From assembly GCF_900113685.1 (NCBI RefSeq), contig NZ_FOQG01000007.1:124001-188000 (forward strand): DNA of 64,000 bases, written 5' to 3'. A program made the position numbers and the translations under genes. The notes under the pieces were generated by a model that did no database searches, had not been told where the DNA came from, and saw only the letters and a list, made by a program, of their open reading frames with translations. This DNA is from Nocardioides psychrotolerans (GTDB lineage: Bacteria > Actinomycetota > Actinomycetes > Propionibacteriales > Nocardioidaceae). This document shows positions 1 through 8,408 of the stretch, piece after piece; the first letter of the stretch is position 1; every line of letters begins with the position of its first letter.

Positions 1-1
1 C

Positions 2-382
2 TGGCGCACCCTGATGGGCCCGCTGGGCTTCGGCGGCCACAGCGTCTGGCTGATGGCGCTGGAGCCCGACGGCACGACGACGCCCATGATCATGGAGATC
101 ACCGAGTCCGAGGAGCCGATCGACGAGGAGATGCAGGCCTCGCTGGCCGAGCTCCTCCGACTCACCACGACCGAGCTGGTCCCCGACGGCCGGGTCGCCT
201 TCCTGCGCACCCGCCCCGGAAGCGACGGCCTGAGCGCTGCCGACCGGGAGTGGGCGCGGGCGCTCTACGCGGCGTGCCGGCTCGCCGGCGTGCGGCACGA
301 GGTGTTGCTCGTCGCCAACGACGTGATGCTGGAGCCGTTGCCCCTCGACGACCTGCCCACCGGCCTGCCGATGGCCGGATGA
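2..382 (+). CDS. Hypothetical protein, 5' end outside window
   Basis: The frame is open from base 2, so the first ATG at 14 is probably internal and the gene starts upstream of the window. The visible 127 residues are soluble, acidic and carry no signal peptide or membrane segment. A segment with many small and hydrophobic residues (ARALYAACRLAGV) near the C-terminus looks like an alpha/beta fold helix. I do not recognise the family. The gene ends 38 bases before the next gene on the same strand. Confidence 0.6.
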   Translation, partial: WRTLMGPLGFGGHSVWLMALEPDGTTTPMIMEITESEEPIDEEMQASLAELLRLTTTELVPDGRVAFLRTRPGSDGLSAADREWARALYAACRLAGVRHEVLLVANDVMLEPLPLDDLPTGLPMAG

Positions 383-419
383 CCCTCGCCCGGCGGCCAC
401 GTGCTCTAGGTTCGGCTGC

Positions 420-1103
420 GTGACCAAGCTGATGTTCGCCCTGTGGGGTGACGACCTCTCCGCCGCCCTGCACTCCCCCGACCTGCGGGCCGCTCTGGCT
501 GCGGCCGGCGCCGAGCGTCTGCAGGTCAACCTCGACGACGAGCACGTCGCTGCCGCGATGCGGATCCCCACCGGCGACCGGCCGATCGGGGCCGTCGTGA
601 GCGTGTGGACCTCCGGTCCCTCAGCAGTCGTCGTGTCGGCCCTCGAGGCAGTCGCCCGGGACGCGTCGGGTCACGTGGCCGGGTGGGAGGTCGAGGAACG
701 GCGTCCGATCGGGCCTCCCGAGACCTGGGACGGCTCGCGTGGCGCCGGGCTCGCCAACGTGGCGGTCCTGCGACGTCCCGACGAGCTCTCCCAGGAGGAG
801 TGGCTGCACCGCTGGCTCGTCGACCACACCCCGATCGCGATCGCGACGCAGGCGACGTTCGGCTACCTGCAGAACGTCGTCGTCGAGGCCGTCACCCCGG
901 ACGCTCCGGTGGTGCACGCCCTGGTCGAGGAGCTCTTCCCGATCGAGGGCATGACCGACATGCATGCGTTCTACGGCAGTGGTGGCGACGACGCCGAGCT
1001 GTCCCGACGCCTCGAGCTGCTCATGGGCAGCGTGACGCGCATCGGAGCCGACCGCGACATCGACCTGGTGCCGACCAGCCGCTACCTCTACGCGCTCAGC
1101 TGA
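420..1103 (+). CDS. EthD-like dimeric alpha/beta-barrel protein
   Basis: A 227-residue soluble protein starting at GTG. The C-terminal half has the pattern of EthD/REDY-type ferredoxin-like domains: a strand, then a segment of the type 'LSQEEWLHRWLVDHTPIA', then a second strand with 'GYLQNVV' and a third block with 'ALVEELFPIEGMTD'. This family forms dimeric barrels that bind small aromatic or polyketide-like ligands, sometimes in oxidative pathways. No catalytic partner (for example a P450) lies nearby, so no substrate can be assigned. The upstream SD is weak (AGG about 10 bases before GTG). The EthD assignment rests on motif resemblance alone. Confidence 0.65.
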   Translation: MTKLMFALWGDDLSAALHSPDLRAALAAAGAERLQVNLDDEHVAAAMRIPTGDRPIGAVVSVWTSGPSAVVVSALEAVARDASGHVAGWEVEERRPIGPPETWDGSRGAGLANVAVLRRPDELSQEEWLHRWLVDHTPIAIATQATFGYLQNVVVEAVTPDAPVVHALVEELFPIEGMTDMHAFYGSGGDDAELSRRLELLMGSVTRIGADRDIDLVPTSRYLYALS

Positions 1104-1108
1104 CAGGG

Positions 1109-2026
1109 TCAGCTGACGGAGCGGTCGATGACGGTGCCGTCCTTCTCCGCCCTGAGGTAGCCCGACTCCCCGAAGTCGTTCGACGCATACGCCGACAACC
1201 AGGTCGTCGAGTCGTCCTGGGGCTTGCGCACGATGACGTAGTAGCTCGTCGGGTCGTCGACCAGCATCCGCGTCTTGCGGGTCAGTCGGCCCAGGACGGT
1301 GGGGTCGATCGTCGAGAGGTCGAAGCGCTCGTAGGTCGAGGTGCTCTTCGTGCTCTCGGTCAGGTCGCCGTCGAAGTAGTAGCTGATGGAGCGCTTGCCC
1401 TCCGCCTCGGCGGGGGCCGTCGTCACGGCGTACTCCGAGTAGAGCACGGACTCGAAGACCGCCGTCCTCCCGGTCTCCTCGCGGAGGGAGTCAAGGAGGT
1501 CGCGGAAGCCACCCGGCGTGAACAGGTCCGGCGGTGGGGCGTCACCCGGGCCCGGGGCGTCCTCGAACCCGTCGAAGGGGTCGAACCCCCCGAAGGTCTC
1601 GTCCGAGCCGTTCTCGATGTTGCCGACGACGCTGAGGATCACCGCGCCCGCCCCGATCGCGATCACGAGGAAGAAGATGATCGGGACGAGGATCAACGCC
1701 CTCGACCCCCCCGGGGGCTTGGTGCCATACATCTGCGTCACCTGCGCCGCGACCATCTGGTCCTGCGGCGGGCCGTAGTTGACCTGCGGCGCGGGGCTCG
1801 CTTCCTCGCTCGGGTCCGTCTGCGGCGGCTCGTACGTCGTCCACGCCGGCGCGGTCGCGCGGTGCGCGAGGTCCTGGGTGATCATCTGCAGCTCGGTCGT
1901 CGTCTGCGCGTACTTCAGCTGGTCGACGCGGCGGTCCCGGTCTGCCTGGACGATCCGACCCTCGGCCAGGGCCGCCTCGACGGCCTTCTTCGCGGCGTTG
2001 CGATCCCCATCGTCTACTCGGTCCAC
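1109..2026 (-). CDS. DUF1707 (SHOCT-like) single-pass membrane protein
   Basis: A 305-residue protein whose first ~50 residues match the DUF1707 pattern (R-x(5)-A-x-A-EGR-x(3)-DRR-x(2)-QLKYAQT), a short domain related to SHOCT and common in actinobacterial membrane proteins. A proline-rich cytoplasmic linker follows, then one membrane helix near residues 108-130 (ALILVPIIFFLVIAIGAGA) and a ~170-residue extracytoplasmic domain that reads like a YLRAEKDG-ending beta structure. It probably senses or binds something at the cell surface, but no function is known for this architecture. Start is GTG at 2026. It converges with the EthD-like gene, leaving only 5 bases between the stops. Confidence 0.75.
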   Translation of the reverse strand: MDRVDDGDRNAAKKAVEAALAEGRIVQADRDRRVDQLKYAQTTTELQMITQDLAHRATAPAWTTYEPPQTDPSEEASPAPQVNYGPPQDQMVAAQVTQMYGTKPPGGSRALILVPIIFFLVIAIGAGAVILSVVGNIENGSDETFGGFDPFDGFEDAPGPGDAPPPDLFTPGGFRDLLDSLREETGRTAVFESVLYSEYAVTTAPAEAEGKRSISYYFDGDLTESTKSTSTYERFDLSTIDPTVLGRLTRKTRMLVDDPTSYYVIVRKPQDDSTTWLSAYASNDFGESGYLRAEKDGTVIDRSVS

Positions 2027-2112
2027 GGGTGCACGCTAGCCGTGACGGGGGGTCGGCGTCAGTAGTCCACACGAGCCATCGGGACGCTGTGCAGCGCGGG
2101 CCTGCTGCTCAC

Positions 2113-2283
2113 CTACGCTCCGTGAGCCGGCCCGTTCTCGAGGTCGGCGAGTCGCTGGTGCAGCTGGCGGCGTACGTCCTCCGGCGTGACCTGCGCGCGC
2201 TTGCGCTGCTCGCGGGCGATGATGGCTCCGCTGGCGGCGACCCCGGTCAGCCCGGCGATCCCCAGCACCTTCCACAGCTTCAT
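2113..2283 (-). CDS. Small membrane-anchored hypothetical protein
   Basis: A 56-residue protein beginning MKLWKVLGIAGLTGVAASGA, which forms an N-terminal membrane anchor, followed by a charged helix (EQRKRAQVTPEDVRRQLHQR) facing the cytoplasm. I prefer the ATG at 2283 to the upstream in-frame start because GGGAG lies about 9 bases before it. Conserved small proteins of this form are frequent in actinobacteria and have no assigned role. The promoter is shared with the divergent YiiX-like gene, whose start is only 18 bases away. Confidence 0.6.
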   Translation of the reverse strand: MKLWKVLGIAGLTGVAASGAIIAREQRKRAQVTPEDVRRQLHQRLADLENGPAHGA

Positions 2284-2301
2284 CGACAGGACTCCCTCAT
2301 C

Positions 2302-2922
2302 GTGCACACCTCACGCCTGACCCTCGATGCCGCGGTCGAACTGACCCGCACCGGGGACCTCTGGCTCTTCCGTGGCCATTCGGCCGCTGACCACGCTATC
2401 CGCGTCCTGACCAACGCGCCCGTCAACCACGTCGGCATGGCGATCGTGATCGATGACCTGCCGCCGCTGATGTGGCACGCCGAGCTCGGCAAGGGGCTGC
2501 TCGACGTGTGGACCGGCGACCACCACCGCGGCGTCCAGCTCCACGACCTGCGCGGTGCGGTCGAGCAGTGGTGCGGCCGCTACGAGCAGCGAGCCTGGCT
2601 GCGCCAGCTCGACGGCGAGGTCACCCCAGAGATGGAGGCAGCCGTGCTGCGGACGGTGGCGCGGCTCGACGGCACGCCGTTCCCCGCGACGGCCAAGCTG
2701 ATCGGTCGGTGGGCGCGCGGACGCCTGCGACGACCCGCACCCGCCGAGCTCACCTACTGCGCCGAGGTGGTCGCCGCGACCTACCAGGCGATGGGCCTCC
2801 TCGACGGCTCACGCCCCACCAACTTCTACGACCCCGGGACGTTCTGGTCAGGAGACGACCTGGAGCTGGGCCGCGGCGCGACGCTCGGCGACGAGATCGA
2901 GGTCGTCACGTCCCTGCCGTGA
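2302..2922 (+). CDS. YiiX/YaeF-type (C92) permuted NlpC/P60-like cysteine hydrolase
   Basis: A 206-residue protein starting at GTG 2302; the frame stays open further upstream, but conserved sequence begins here. It has the circularly permuted papain-like layout: an N-terminal 'GDLWLFRG' strand, a catalytic-type His in VNHVGMAIV (His43), and the nucleophile Cys in LTYCAEVVA (Cys153), with Asn/Asp ligands plausible around NFYDPG. Relatives hydrolyse amide or ester bonds in peptides or lipids. There is no signal peptide, so it is probably cytoplasmic. The gene overlaps the 3' end of the convergent alpha/beta hydrolase by 17 bases. Substrate is unknown. Confidence 0.7.
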   Translation: MHTSRLTLDAAVELTRTGDLWLFRGHSAADHAIRVLTNAPVNHVGMAIVIDDLPPLMWHAELGKGLLDVWTGDHHRGVQLHDLRGAVEQWCGRYEQRAWLRQLDGEVTPEMEAAVLRTVARLDGTPFPATAKLIGRWARGRLRRPAPAELTYCAEVVAATYQAMGLLDGSRPTNFYDPGTFWSGDDLELGRGATLGDEIEVVTSLP

Positions 2923-3595
2923 CCCACTGCTCGCCACCGATCACCCGGCGTACGGGCCTGGAGAGGGCGCCGGTGGGCACGTTGCGCAGCAGCGAGGCGG
3001 CGGTGAACTCGGCGGCAAAGCGGTCGAAGACCCTGCCGTGGCTGAGCATCGCGTGCTTGCCCCCGGGGATGGTGATGAAGCCCAGCGACGCCCGCTGCGC
3101 GATGCGTTCCGCGACCAGCCGGGCACGGGAGATCGGTGCGATCCGGTCGGCGTCCCCGTGGACGACGAGGACGCGGCGCCCGGAGAGGTCGGCATCGTCG
3201 TCGGGGTAGAGCCACGGATTGAGGGCGACCACCGACTCGACGCGGGACTGACCACCGGCCAGGAGTGCGGCGCGACCGCCCAAGGAGTGACCCACCAGCC
3301 CGACGGGGAGATCGGCGTAGTCCGCACGGACCTTGCCCATCGCCCAGATGACGTCGCGCACGGGCGTGTGCGCCGAGTCCCAGCCGCGGTAGGAGTTAAG
3401 GAGTCGGTAGACCGCCAGGTGGCCACGTCCCTCGCGGGCGACGCGTCGCCCGGTCGGGATCATCCGGACCACCGACAGCTGCGCGGGGCTGACCATCATC
3501 TGCTGTTCGCGCGACGCTCCGCCGTGCAGCACGAGCACGACACCGGTGGCCGCATCGGGCTCGCGGACCGGGATCAGCCGGGGTGATGCTTCCAA
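2906..3595 (-). CDS. Alpha/beta hydrolase (dienelactone hydrolase/carboxylesterase type)
   Basis: A 229-residue cytoplasmic hydrolase with a complete triad: nucleophile Ser104 in GHSLGG, an acid in VVHGDADRIAP (Asp148 or Asp150) and His181 in GGKHAML. The oxyanion region is LVLHGGAS near the N-terminus. Its compact size fits a small esterase or acyl-peptide-type hydrolase without a lid. The start is TTG at 3595, supported by AGGAGGG seven bases upstream. It lies downstream of the DksA-like gene on the same strand (54-base gap), so it may be the last gene of that operon. Substrate unknown. Confidence 0.8.
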   Translation of the reverse strand: MEASPRLIPVREPDAATGVVLVLHGGASREQQMMVSPAQLSVVRMIPTGRRVAREGRGHLAVYRLLNSYRGWDSAHTPVRDVIWAMGKVRADYADLPVGLVGHSLGGRAALLAGGQSRVESVVALNPWLYPDDDADLSGRRVLVVHGDADRIAPISRARLVAERIAQRASLGFITIPGGKHAMLSHGRVFDRFAAEFTAASLLRNVPTGALSRPVRRVIGGEQWVTAGT

Positions 3596-3649
3596 GCTCA
3601 GTCCCTCCTCTTCTCGCTCATGGCTGGCCAGTACCCAGGGTGGCCGTCC

Positions 3650-3991
3650 TCAGGCGCATCCCACGCACGTCCGCGCCATCGGGCGGGCCTCGAGCCGACC
3701 GGCCGGGATCGCGTGGCCGCACACCTCGCAGGTGCCGTAGGTGCCGGCGTCCAGCCGACCCACGGCCGCGTCGACCTCGGCCAGGTGGGCGACGGCCTGG
3801 TGCACGAGCGCGTCCACCTGCGAGCGCTCGAACGCGATCGTGGCTCCCTCGGGATCGTGCTCGTCGTCGGCGTTGGTGTCGCGCGAGGCGGCGACGACCC
3901 CGGCGAAGTCACCGCGCAGGCTGGCCAGGCGTAACGCCGTGCGCTCCCGCTCCACGGCGAGGCTCGCGCGAGCGTCCTCGTCGCTCACCAT
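3650..3991 (-). CDS. DksA/TraR-family zinc-finger protein
   Basis: A 113-residue protein with an N-terminal helical hairpin (~1-80, RERTALRLASLRGDF and FERSQVDALVHQAVAHL) and a C-terminal treble-clef zinc site built from Cys-Glu-Val-Cys and Cys-Val-Gly-Cys, as in DksA/TraR proteins. This family binds the RNA polymerase secondary channel in proteobacteria; many actinobacterial members are shorter and of unproven function. The two-acidic-residue coiled-coil tip of E. coli DksA is not obvious here. The start codon overlaps the stop of the upstream membrane-protein gene (TGATG), so the two are translationally coupled. Confidence 0.85.
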   Translation of the reverse strand: MVSDEDARASLAVERERTALRLASLRGDFAGVVAASRDTNADDEHDPEGATIAFERSQVDALVHQAVAHLAEVDAAVGRLDAGTYGTCEVCGHAIPAGRLEARPMARTCVGCA

Positions 3992-4785
3992 CAGGACGAG
4001 GGCGTCGGGCTGGGCGTGGGCAGGGTGGGGTCGACCTCGGTCGGGAGCGGGTCGGTCGGCGTCGGGTCGGACGGCTCCGTCGGCTCCTCGGTCGGCGTCT
4101 CCGAGGGGTCCACGGTCGGCACCTCCGACGGGTCCTCCGTCGGCTCCTCGGTGGCACCCGAGGTCGGCTCCTGCGTGGGCTCGCTGCCACCGTCGCTCGG
4201 TTGACGGTCGGGCTGCTCGTCGTCGTCGCCGGACGAGGAGCCGCCGCCGGTGAAGGTCGAGCTGGAGTCCTTGTCGCTGCCTCCGGTGTAGGAGGACACG
4301 CTGCGGCCGGTGAGCGCCTCGAAGGAGGCGATCGCGATGACGACGACGAGGAACGTCGCCGCGGCCAGGGCCGCGATCCGTCTCCACGGCAGCACCACGA
4401 GACGATCGCGCAGGGTCGGCGGCGCCACGGCCGCCTCGTCGAGGTCCGCCTTCGCCTCGCCGAGGCGCTCGTCGGCCATCTCGAGGTGGGCCTCGACGGC
4501 CTCGTCGTCACCCTGACGCCGGCCGGCGCGGCGTACTTCTGCCTGCGCGATGCCGACCTTGAGCAGCGCCGTCTCCTGGGCCTTCGCCAGGGAGCGCCTG
4601 CTGCGGGCGAGACCCTGCGCATAGAGCTGGCTCGTCACGGTCACCGCGATGCTGCCGAGGGCGGCACCGACGAGGGTGCCGACCGCGCCGAGGGTGGACA
4701 GCAGGACCGCAGTCGAGACGGCCGCCAGCGCTCCGGCGAACGTCTTGACCCAGTCGAGCTCGAGCTTGGGGTCTTCGTCAGTCAT
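3991..4785 (-). CDS. Membrane protein with two TM regions and a Pro/Thr/Glu-rich extracytoplasmic tail
   Basis: A 264-residue protein. Residues ~12-50 form one or two membrane helices (TFAGALAAVSTAVLLSTLGA, then GAALGSIAVTVTSQL), followed by a charged cytoplasmic helical region (~55-125, RSRRSLAKAQETALLKVGIA) that could form a coiled coil. A second hydrophobic helix (~131-153) leads to a ~110-residue Ser/Gly then Pro-Thr-Glu repeat tail (EEPTEDPSEVPT type) that must be outside the cell if the helices cross the membrane. The tail resembles a cell-wall-spanning spacer. It is coupled by a 1-base overlap to the DksA-like gene. Family not recognised. Confidence 0.7.
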   Translation of the reverse strand: MTDEDPKLELDWVKTFAGALAAVSTAVLLSTLGAVGTLVGAALGSIAVTVTSQLYAQGLARSRRSLAKAQETALLKVGIAQAEVRRAGRRQGDDEAVEAHLEMADERLGEAKADLDEAAVAPPTLRDRLVVLPWRRIAALAAATFLVVVIAIASFEALTGRSVSSYTGGSDKDSSSTFTGGGSSSGDDDEQPDRQPSDGGSEPTQEPTSGATEEPTEDPSEVPTVDPSETPTEEPTEPSDPTPTDPLPTEVDPTLPTPSPTPSS

Positions 4786-4829
4786 CTCCTCTCACCATGC
4801 CACGGTGACCCAGCCCACACCGCACCCCG

Positions 4830-7538
4830 TCAGGTCACCTCCACCGCCGTCACGACGAGGTTGTCGGCGTAGTGGAACCCGCCGACCGTGCGGCGTCTGG
4901 TGGTGCAGGTGACGAGGTGCAGGACGTGGGGGCCGTCGGTGCGGAACAGCTCGGCAGGCAGTCCGCGGGTGCGGGCGAACCGCTGGACCCGGCGTACGAC
5001 GAAGCGGTGGGCGCTGCCGTCCGCCGCGGTCCAGGCCACGACGTCACCGATGCGCACCTTCCGCAGGCGCCACAGTGCTCCCGGACGTTCGTGACGGTCC
5101 GAGACGTGGCCCGAGACGACGCTCGCACCGAGCAGCTCGCCGGCCGACGAGGTCGTCGTGAGCCACCCCAGCCGCCGCCTGTCGTCGGGGATCGCCATCG
5201 CGCCCCGGTCGAGTCCCACCCCGTCGACGGGCGCGCCGATGCCGGCGCTCGGGATGCTGAGCCGCCCAGCCGGCAGGCGTCTCGCCGACGAGACAGGAGC
5301 ACGGTAGGTGCGGTGCAGGTAGTGCGGTCGCGCCCGCCGGGTCGGCACCGTCGCCTCGCCCTGGACGGCCTCGCCGCCGAGCAGCGCCGCCGAGCCCAGG
5401 CCCCGCAGGTCGCCGGAGGTGGGACCGGAGGGCACCTCGGGCACGTAGGGCGTGACGGGTCGGGTGAGGAGCGCCGTCTCGACGGGGATGCCGGGCCGGG
5501 TGGCCGCCGCGTCGGTCGAGGAGGTCGCAGGCAGCCGCTCGCGGTAGGTGTAGCACCCTGCGACCTCGAGCAGCGTCGACCGCGTCTCGCGCGTGCCGTT
5601 GCCACGAGCGAGGAGCTCACCACGGTCGACGACCGGAGCGCCACGCCAGTCGAGCCCGTCGCAGGACCCGTTGCCACGCGGCGCGAGTGGTCCGTGCAGC
5701 CACCACCGCACCGTGACCCGGTCGTCGGCGCCGAGCCCGCGCAGCCGCACGGTGTCGGAGATCCGCTCGCCGGTCAGCGCGTGCTGGTCGGAGGCGACCG
5801 TGCTCACCCGTGGCGTACGACGGACCGCGAGCGCCGTCTCCGTCTCCAGGCCCGGCGGACTCACCGCCTCGCTCGTCAACGCCGTGGGCGCGACCCGCTG
5901 GCTGTAGGTGTAGCAACCGGTGGCGCTCAGCGTGGTCGACGGGGTGCGGTAGGAGCCGTCGCCCAGCACCGCGAGCCCCCCGGACGCGACGATCCCGGCG
6001 CGACCCCACGCCAGGTCGTCGCACGAGCCGTCGCGGGGTGCGCGCGGGCCGTGCAGCGCCCACTCGATCGTCACCGGGCTCTCCCCGATGCCGCCGAGGA
6101 CCACCCGGTCGTGGAGGGCGTCACCGACGAGCGCGCGTTGCTGCGACGCGGTCGTGCGGATCGTCGGCGTGAACGGGATGACCCGGGTCGTCTCCTCGAC
6201 GATGCCGCAGCGCGTGGTCACCGGCACGGTGTCGTCGTCACCGGGGAACGACTCGACCCACGTGTAGAAGCCGACCGCGGGCACCACCACCGGCGGTGTG
6301 GTGGACGTGCCGTTGTCCGACACCGCGAAGGTCACGCTCCCCGCCCTCGCCGACGGCGTGCAGTCCTCAGCGCCCGGCTGGTCGGCGAACGGGCCGAACA
6401 GCGTCGCCGTCACTTGCGCGTCGTAGCCCTCGGGCAGGCCGGTCACCATCACCACGTCGTGGATCTCGGCCCCGGGCGTCACGACCGCCTCGGAGGTGCG
6501 GGTGACGACCTCGGGCCTGGCCTTGCGGATCTTGGCACTGGCCTGGACGACCGCGGTCGTGCGACTCTCCTGGGCGATCCAGCCGCGCTGCACGCCGGCC
6601 GGGCGCGCGGTGCGACCGCCGTGCGGTCGCCACGACCGGGCGCGGTAGAGCAGCCCGTCGGCTGCCGGCCCGAACGCGTTGGCGCGGATCCGGTAGCGGC
6701 CGACGTCGTGGGGCTTGATCCGGAGCTTGGTGCGGTGCGCGTTGGAGCGCACGGGTCGCGGGCAGCGGATCGGACCGGTGCAGACGAAGCGCACCTCGAC
6801 CCCGGGCACCCGGACCCCCGCCGCGGAGAGGACGCGGACCCGGTAGGTGCGGGTGCGTCCGAGCCGCATCGGGCCCTGGTTGCGACTCTCCATGCGGAGC
6901 TCGTAGGGGCCGCGAAAGCGTGAGGCCTGCGACCACATCTCCTGCGCCAGCCGCAGGATCGGCCCACCGAGCCCCCCGATCGGTGGCCGGACGTGCTCCC
7001 CCACGTGGAGGCCCTGCGGGTAGACCACGGCGCCACCGGGTCGCACCCCGTCGCCCATGACCTCGCGGATGACCAGGGCGATCGCGGCGTCCCGGTCGTC
7101 GCTGCCGGTCGAGCCGTCACCGGCCCACGTCGAGATCACCTGGTTGAGCGCCGCCACCTCCGCGTCGCCGACCCGCTCCCCGAGCTGGTTGACGAGGCGG
7201 TCGGTGCCGACCGTGGGGGCGCTGCGCGGCAGCCGCGAGTCGTAGAGGAAGTCGATGCAGAAGAACACCCGGCCGTCGGGCGCTCGGTAGGTGCCGATCC
7301 AGGTCAGCCCGCTCCCCCGACCCGTCGACCAACGCAAGCAGGCGCCGTTGACCAGGTTGGGGTCGATGCTGCGGCAGGCGCCCTTGGCGACGCGCGTGGC
7401 CGCCTCGGCTGCCGGCGTACGGCCGGGTGGGAGCAGGACCAGCACCAGCGCGCCGAGGAGCAGGCACAGCGCGAGGGCGGCGTGGGTGACGGGACGGGCG
7501 ACGGGGCGGGCAAGGCGTGAGAGCGACATGACGAGCAC
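4830..7538 (-). CDS. Exported repeat protein with C-terminal sortase domain
   Basis: A 902-residue protein. Residues ~1-46 are a signal peptide (ALALCLLLGALVLVLLPP, then AAEAA). Residues ~55-215 contain FFCID (Cys94) and a helical stretch (DDRDAAIALVI) that recalls the thioester domains of actinobacterial surface adhesins, but the TQxA glutamine is not seen. Three ~115-residue repeats follow (~341-457, 458-574, 575-692), each with a conserved Cys pair and the ending CYTY or FYTW. Residues ~740-902 are a sortase domain with His811 in VVSGHVSD and Cys878 in LHLVTCTT. I see no LPxTG-like signal or C-terminal anchor. Start is GTG at 7538 (GAGAG upstream); ATG 7529 is the alternative. Confidence 0.75.
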   Translation of the reverse strand: MLVMSLSRLARPVARPVTHAALALCLLLGALVLVLLPPGRTPAAEAATRVAKGACRSIDPNLVNGACLRWSTGRGSGLTWIGTYRAPDGRVFFCIDFLYDSRLPRSAPTVGTDRLVNQLGERVGDAEVAALNQVISTWAGDGSTGSDDRDAAIALVIREVMGDGVRPGGAVVYPQGLHVGEHVRPPIGGLGGPILRLAQEMWSQASRFRGPYELRMESRNQGPMRLGRTRTYRVRVLSAAGVRVPGVEVRFVCTGPIRCPRPVRSNAHRTKLRIKPHDVGRYRIRANAFGPAADGLLYRARSWRPHGGRTARPAGVQRGWIAQESRTTAVVQASAKIRKARPEVVTRTSEAVVTPGAEIHDVVMVTGLPEGYDAQVTATLFGPFADQPGAEDCTPSARAGSVTFAVSDNGTSTTPPVVVPAVGFYTWVESFPGDDDTVPVTTRCGIVEETTRVIPFTPTIRTTASQQRALVGDALHDRVVLGGIGESPVTIEWALHGPRAPRDGSCDDLAWGRAGIVASGGLAVLGDGSYRTPSTTLSATGCYTYSQRVAPTALTSEAVSPPGLETETALAVRRTPRVSTVASDQHALTGERISDTVRLRGLGADDRVTVRWWLHGPLAPRGNGSCDGLDWRGAPVVDRGELLARGNGTRETRSTLLEVAGCYTYRERLPATSSTDAAATRPGIPVETALLTRPVTPYVPEVPSGPTSGDLRGLGSAALLGGEAVQGEATVPTRRARPHYLHRTYRAPVSSARRLPAGRLSIPSAGIGAPVDGVGLDRGAMAIPDDRRRLGWLTTTSSAGELLGASVVSGHVSDRHERPGALWRLRKVRIGDVVAWTAADGSAHRFVVRRVQRFARTRGLPAELFRTDGPHVLHLVTCTTRRRTVGGFHYADNLVVTAVEVT

Positions 7539-7614
7539 CGTTGCCGCTCTCGGGGGCTGAGCGAACCACGATCTGGACGCCTGTGGATGACCGCCTGGTC
7601 GGGCTGCCGCTAGC

Positions 7615-8184
7615 GTGCAGGTCGTGGACGACTACGACGCTGAGGAACTCTTCGACGAGATCGAGTTCGGCGCCCGCGCCGACAAGGCCGAGGCCCACGA
7701 GAAGATCGGGTGGTCGATCCCGGTAGGTGAGCACGGACGCGTGCTGTTCCTCAAGGCGGCAGCCGAGCACTGGGCGATGCGCGACGACCTCGCCCACGCC
7801 CGTGAGCTGCTGGCCGAGATCGCGGACGGTCCCGACGAGGGAGTGCTGAGCGTCCGTGCCATCCAGCTGACCATCGCGCTCCGGGAGGACGACACCGCGG
7901 AGGCCGAGGCGCTCCTCGCCCAGCTGCTCGCCGACTTCCGCAAGGACCTGGTCACGACCTCGACCTGCCACTTCGTCGGGGACTGCCTGCAACACGCCGG
8001 TGAGCTGAAGAAGGCGCACCGCTGGTTCACCCTGCCGCTCTCCAACGTCGACCCCGACGAGGACCTCGACGACCTCGAGGAGATGTGCGTCGTGGCCCGC
8101 GCCGGCGTACGCCGTCAGCTCGGGCTGCCGCACGACCGCTATGACGCGGTCGCCGACGAGATCGAGGCCCTGCGCGAGGCCTGA
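7615..8184 (+). CDS. Helical-repeat (TPR-like) hypothetical protein
   Basis: A 189-residue, strongly acidic and entirely helical protein. Alternating amphipathic helices (GRVLFLKAAAEHWAMRDDL, ARELLAEIADGP, AIQLTIALREDDTAEAEALL, HFVGDCLQHAGELKKAHRWF) have the spacing of tetratricopeptide-like repeats, so it is probably a scaffold that binds a protein partner. Start is GTG at 7615 or GTG at 7624; neither has a strong SD. It diverges from the sortase-fusion gene, with 76 bases between starts. No enzyme motif is visible. Confidence 0.65.
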   Translation: MQVVDDYDAEELFDEIEFGARADKAEAHEKIGWSIPVGEHGRVLFLKAAAEHWAMRDDLAHARELLAEIADGPDEGVLSVRAIQLTIALREDDTAEAEALLAQLLADFRKDLVTTSTCHFVGDCLQHAGELKKAHRWFTLPLSNVDPDEDLDDLEEMCVVARAGVRRQLGLPHDRYDAVADEIEALREA

Positions 8185-8408
8185 CGCGCGAGGCATCCGG
8201 ATCAGAGCCGGGGAGGACGCCCGGCAGGCGCGGTCGCCGCCCGACGCCCGCGTGGTATCCACCTGCCGGCGAAGGGGTGCGCCTCGGGAGAGCTCGCCGG
8301 CGCGCGCTCGCTGCCATCCTCGAGACCGCACCGAGCGACCGATGAGTTCTCCGGCCGACGCCGGTCGGAGCACCTGAAGGACCACCCGACCCGACCTGAG
8401 GAGCCACC

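Noticed and set aside
605..2065. Long Arg-rich frames opposite or out of phase with real genes (for example 605-2065, 3583-4872, 4872-6923, 16420-19305, 26480-28420, 30107-32251)
   Set aside because: They are Arg/Ala/Pro-rich with no motif, sit entirely over genes with clear families, and are usual in G+C-rich DNA.
4830..5200. LPxTG sorting signal in the sortase-fusion protein
   Set aside because: No LPxTG, hydrophobic tail and basic end were seen at the C-terminus; the chain ends in the sortase domain.
8185..8408. Small gene between the helical-repeat and VOC genes
   Set aside because: The frames are Arg/Pro-rich, without an SD or conserved pattern; treated as intergenic.
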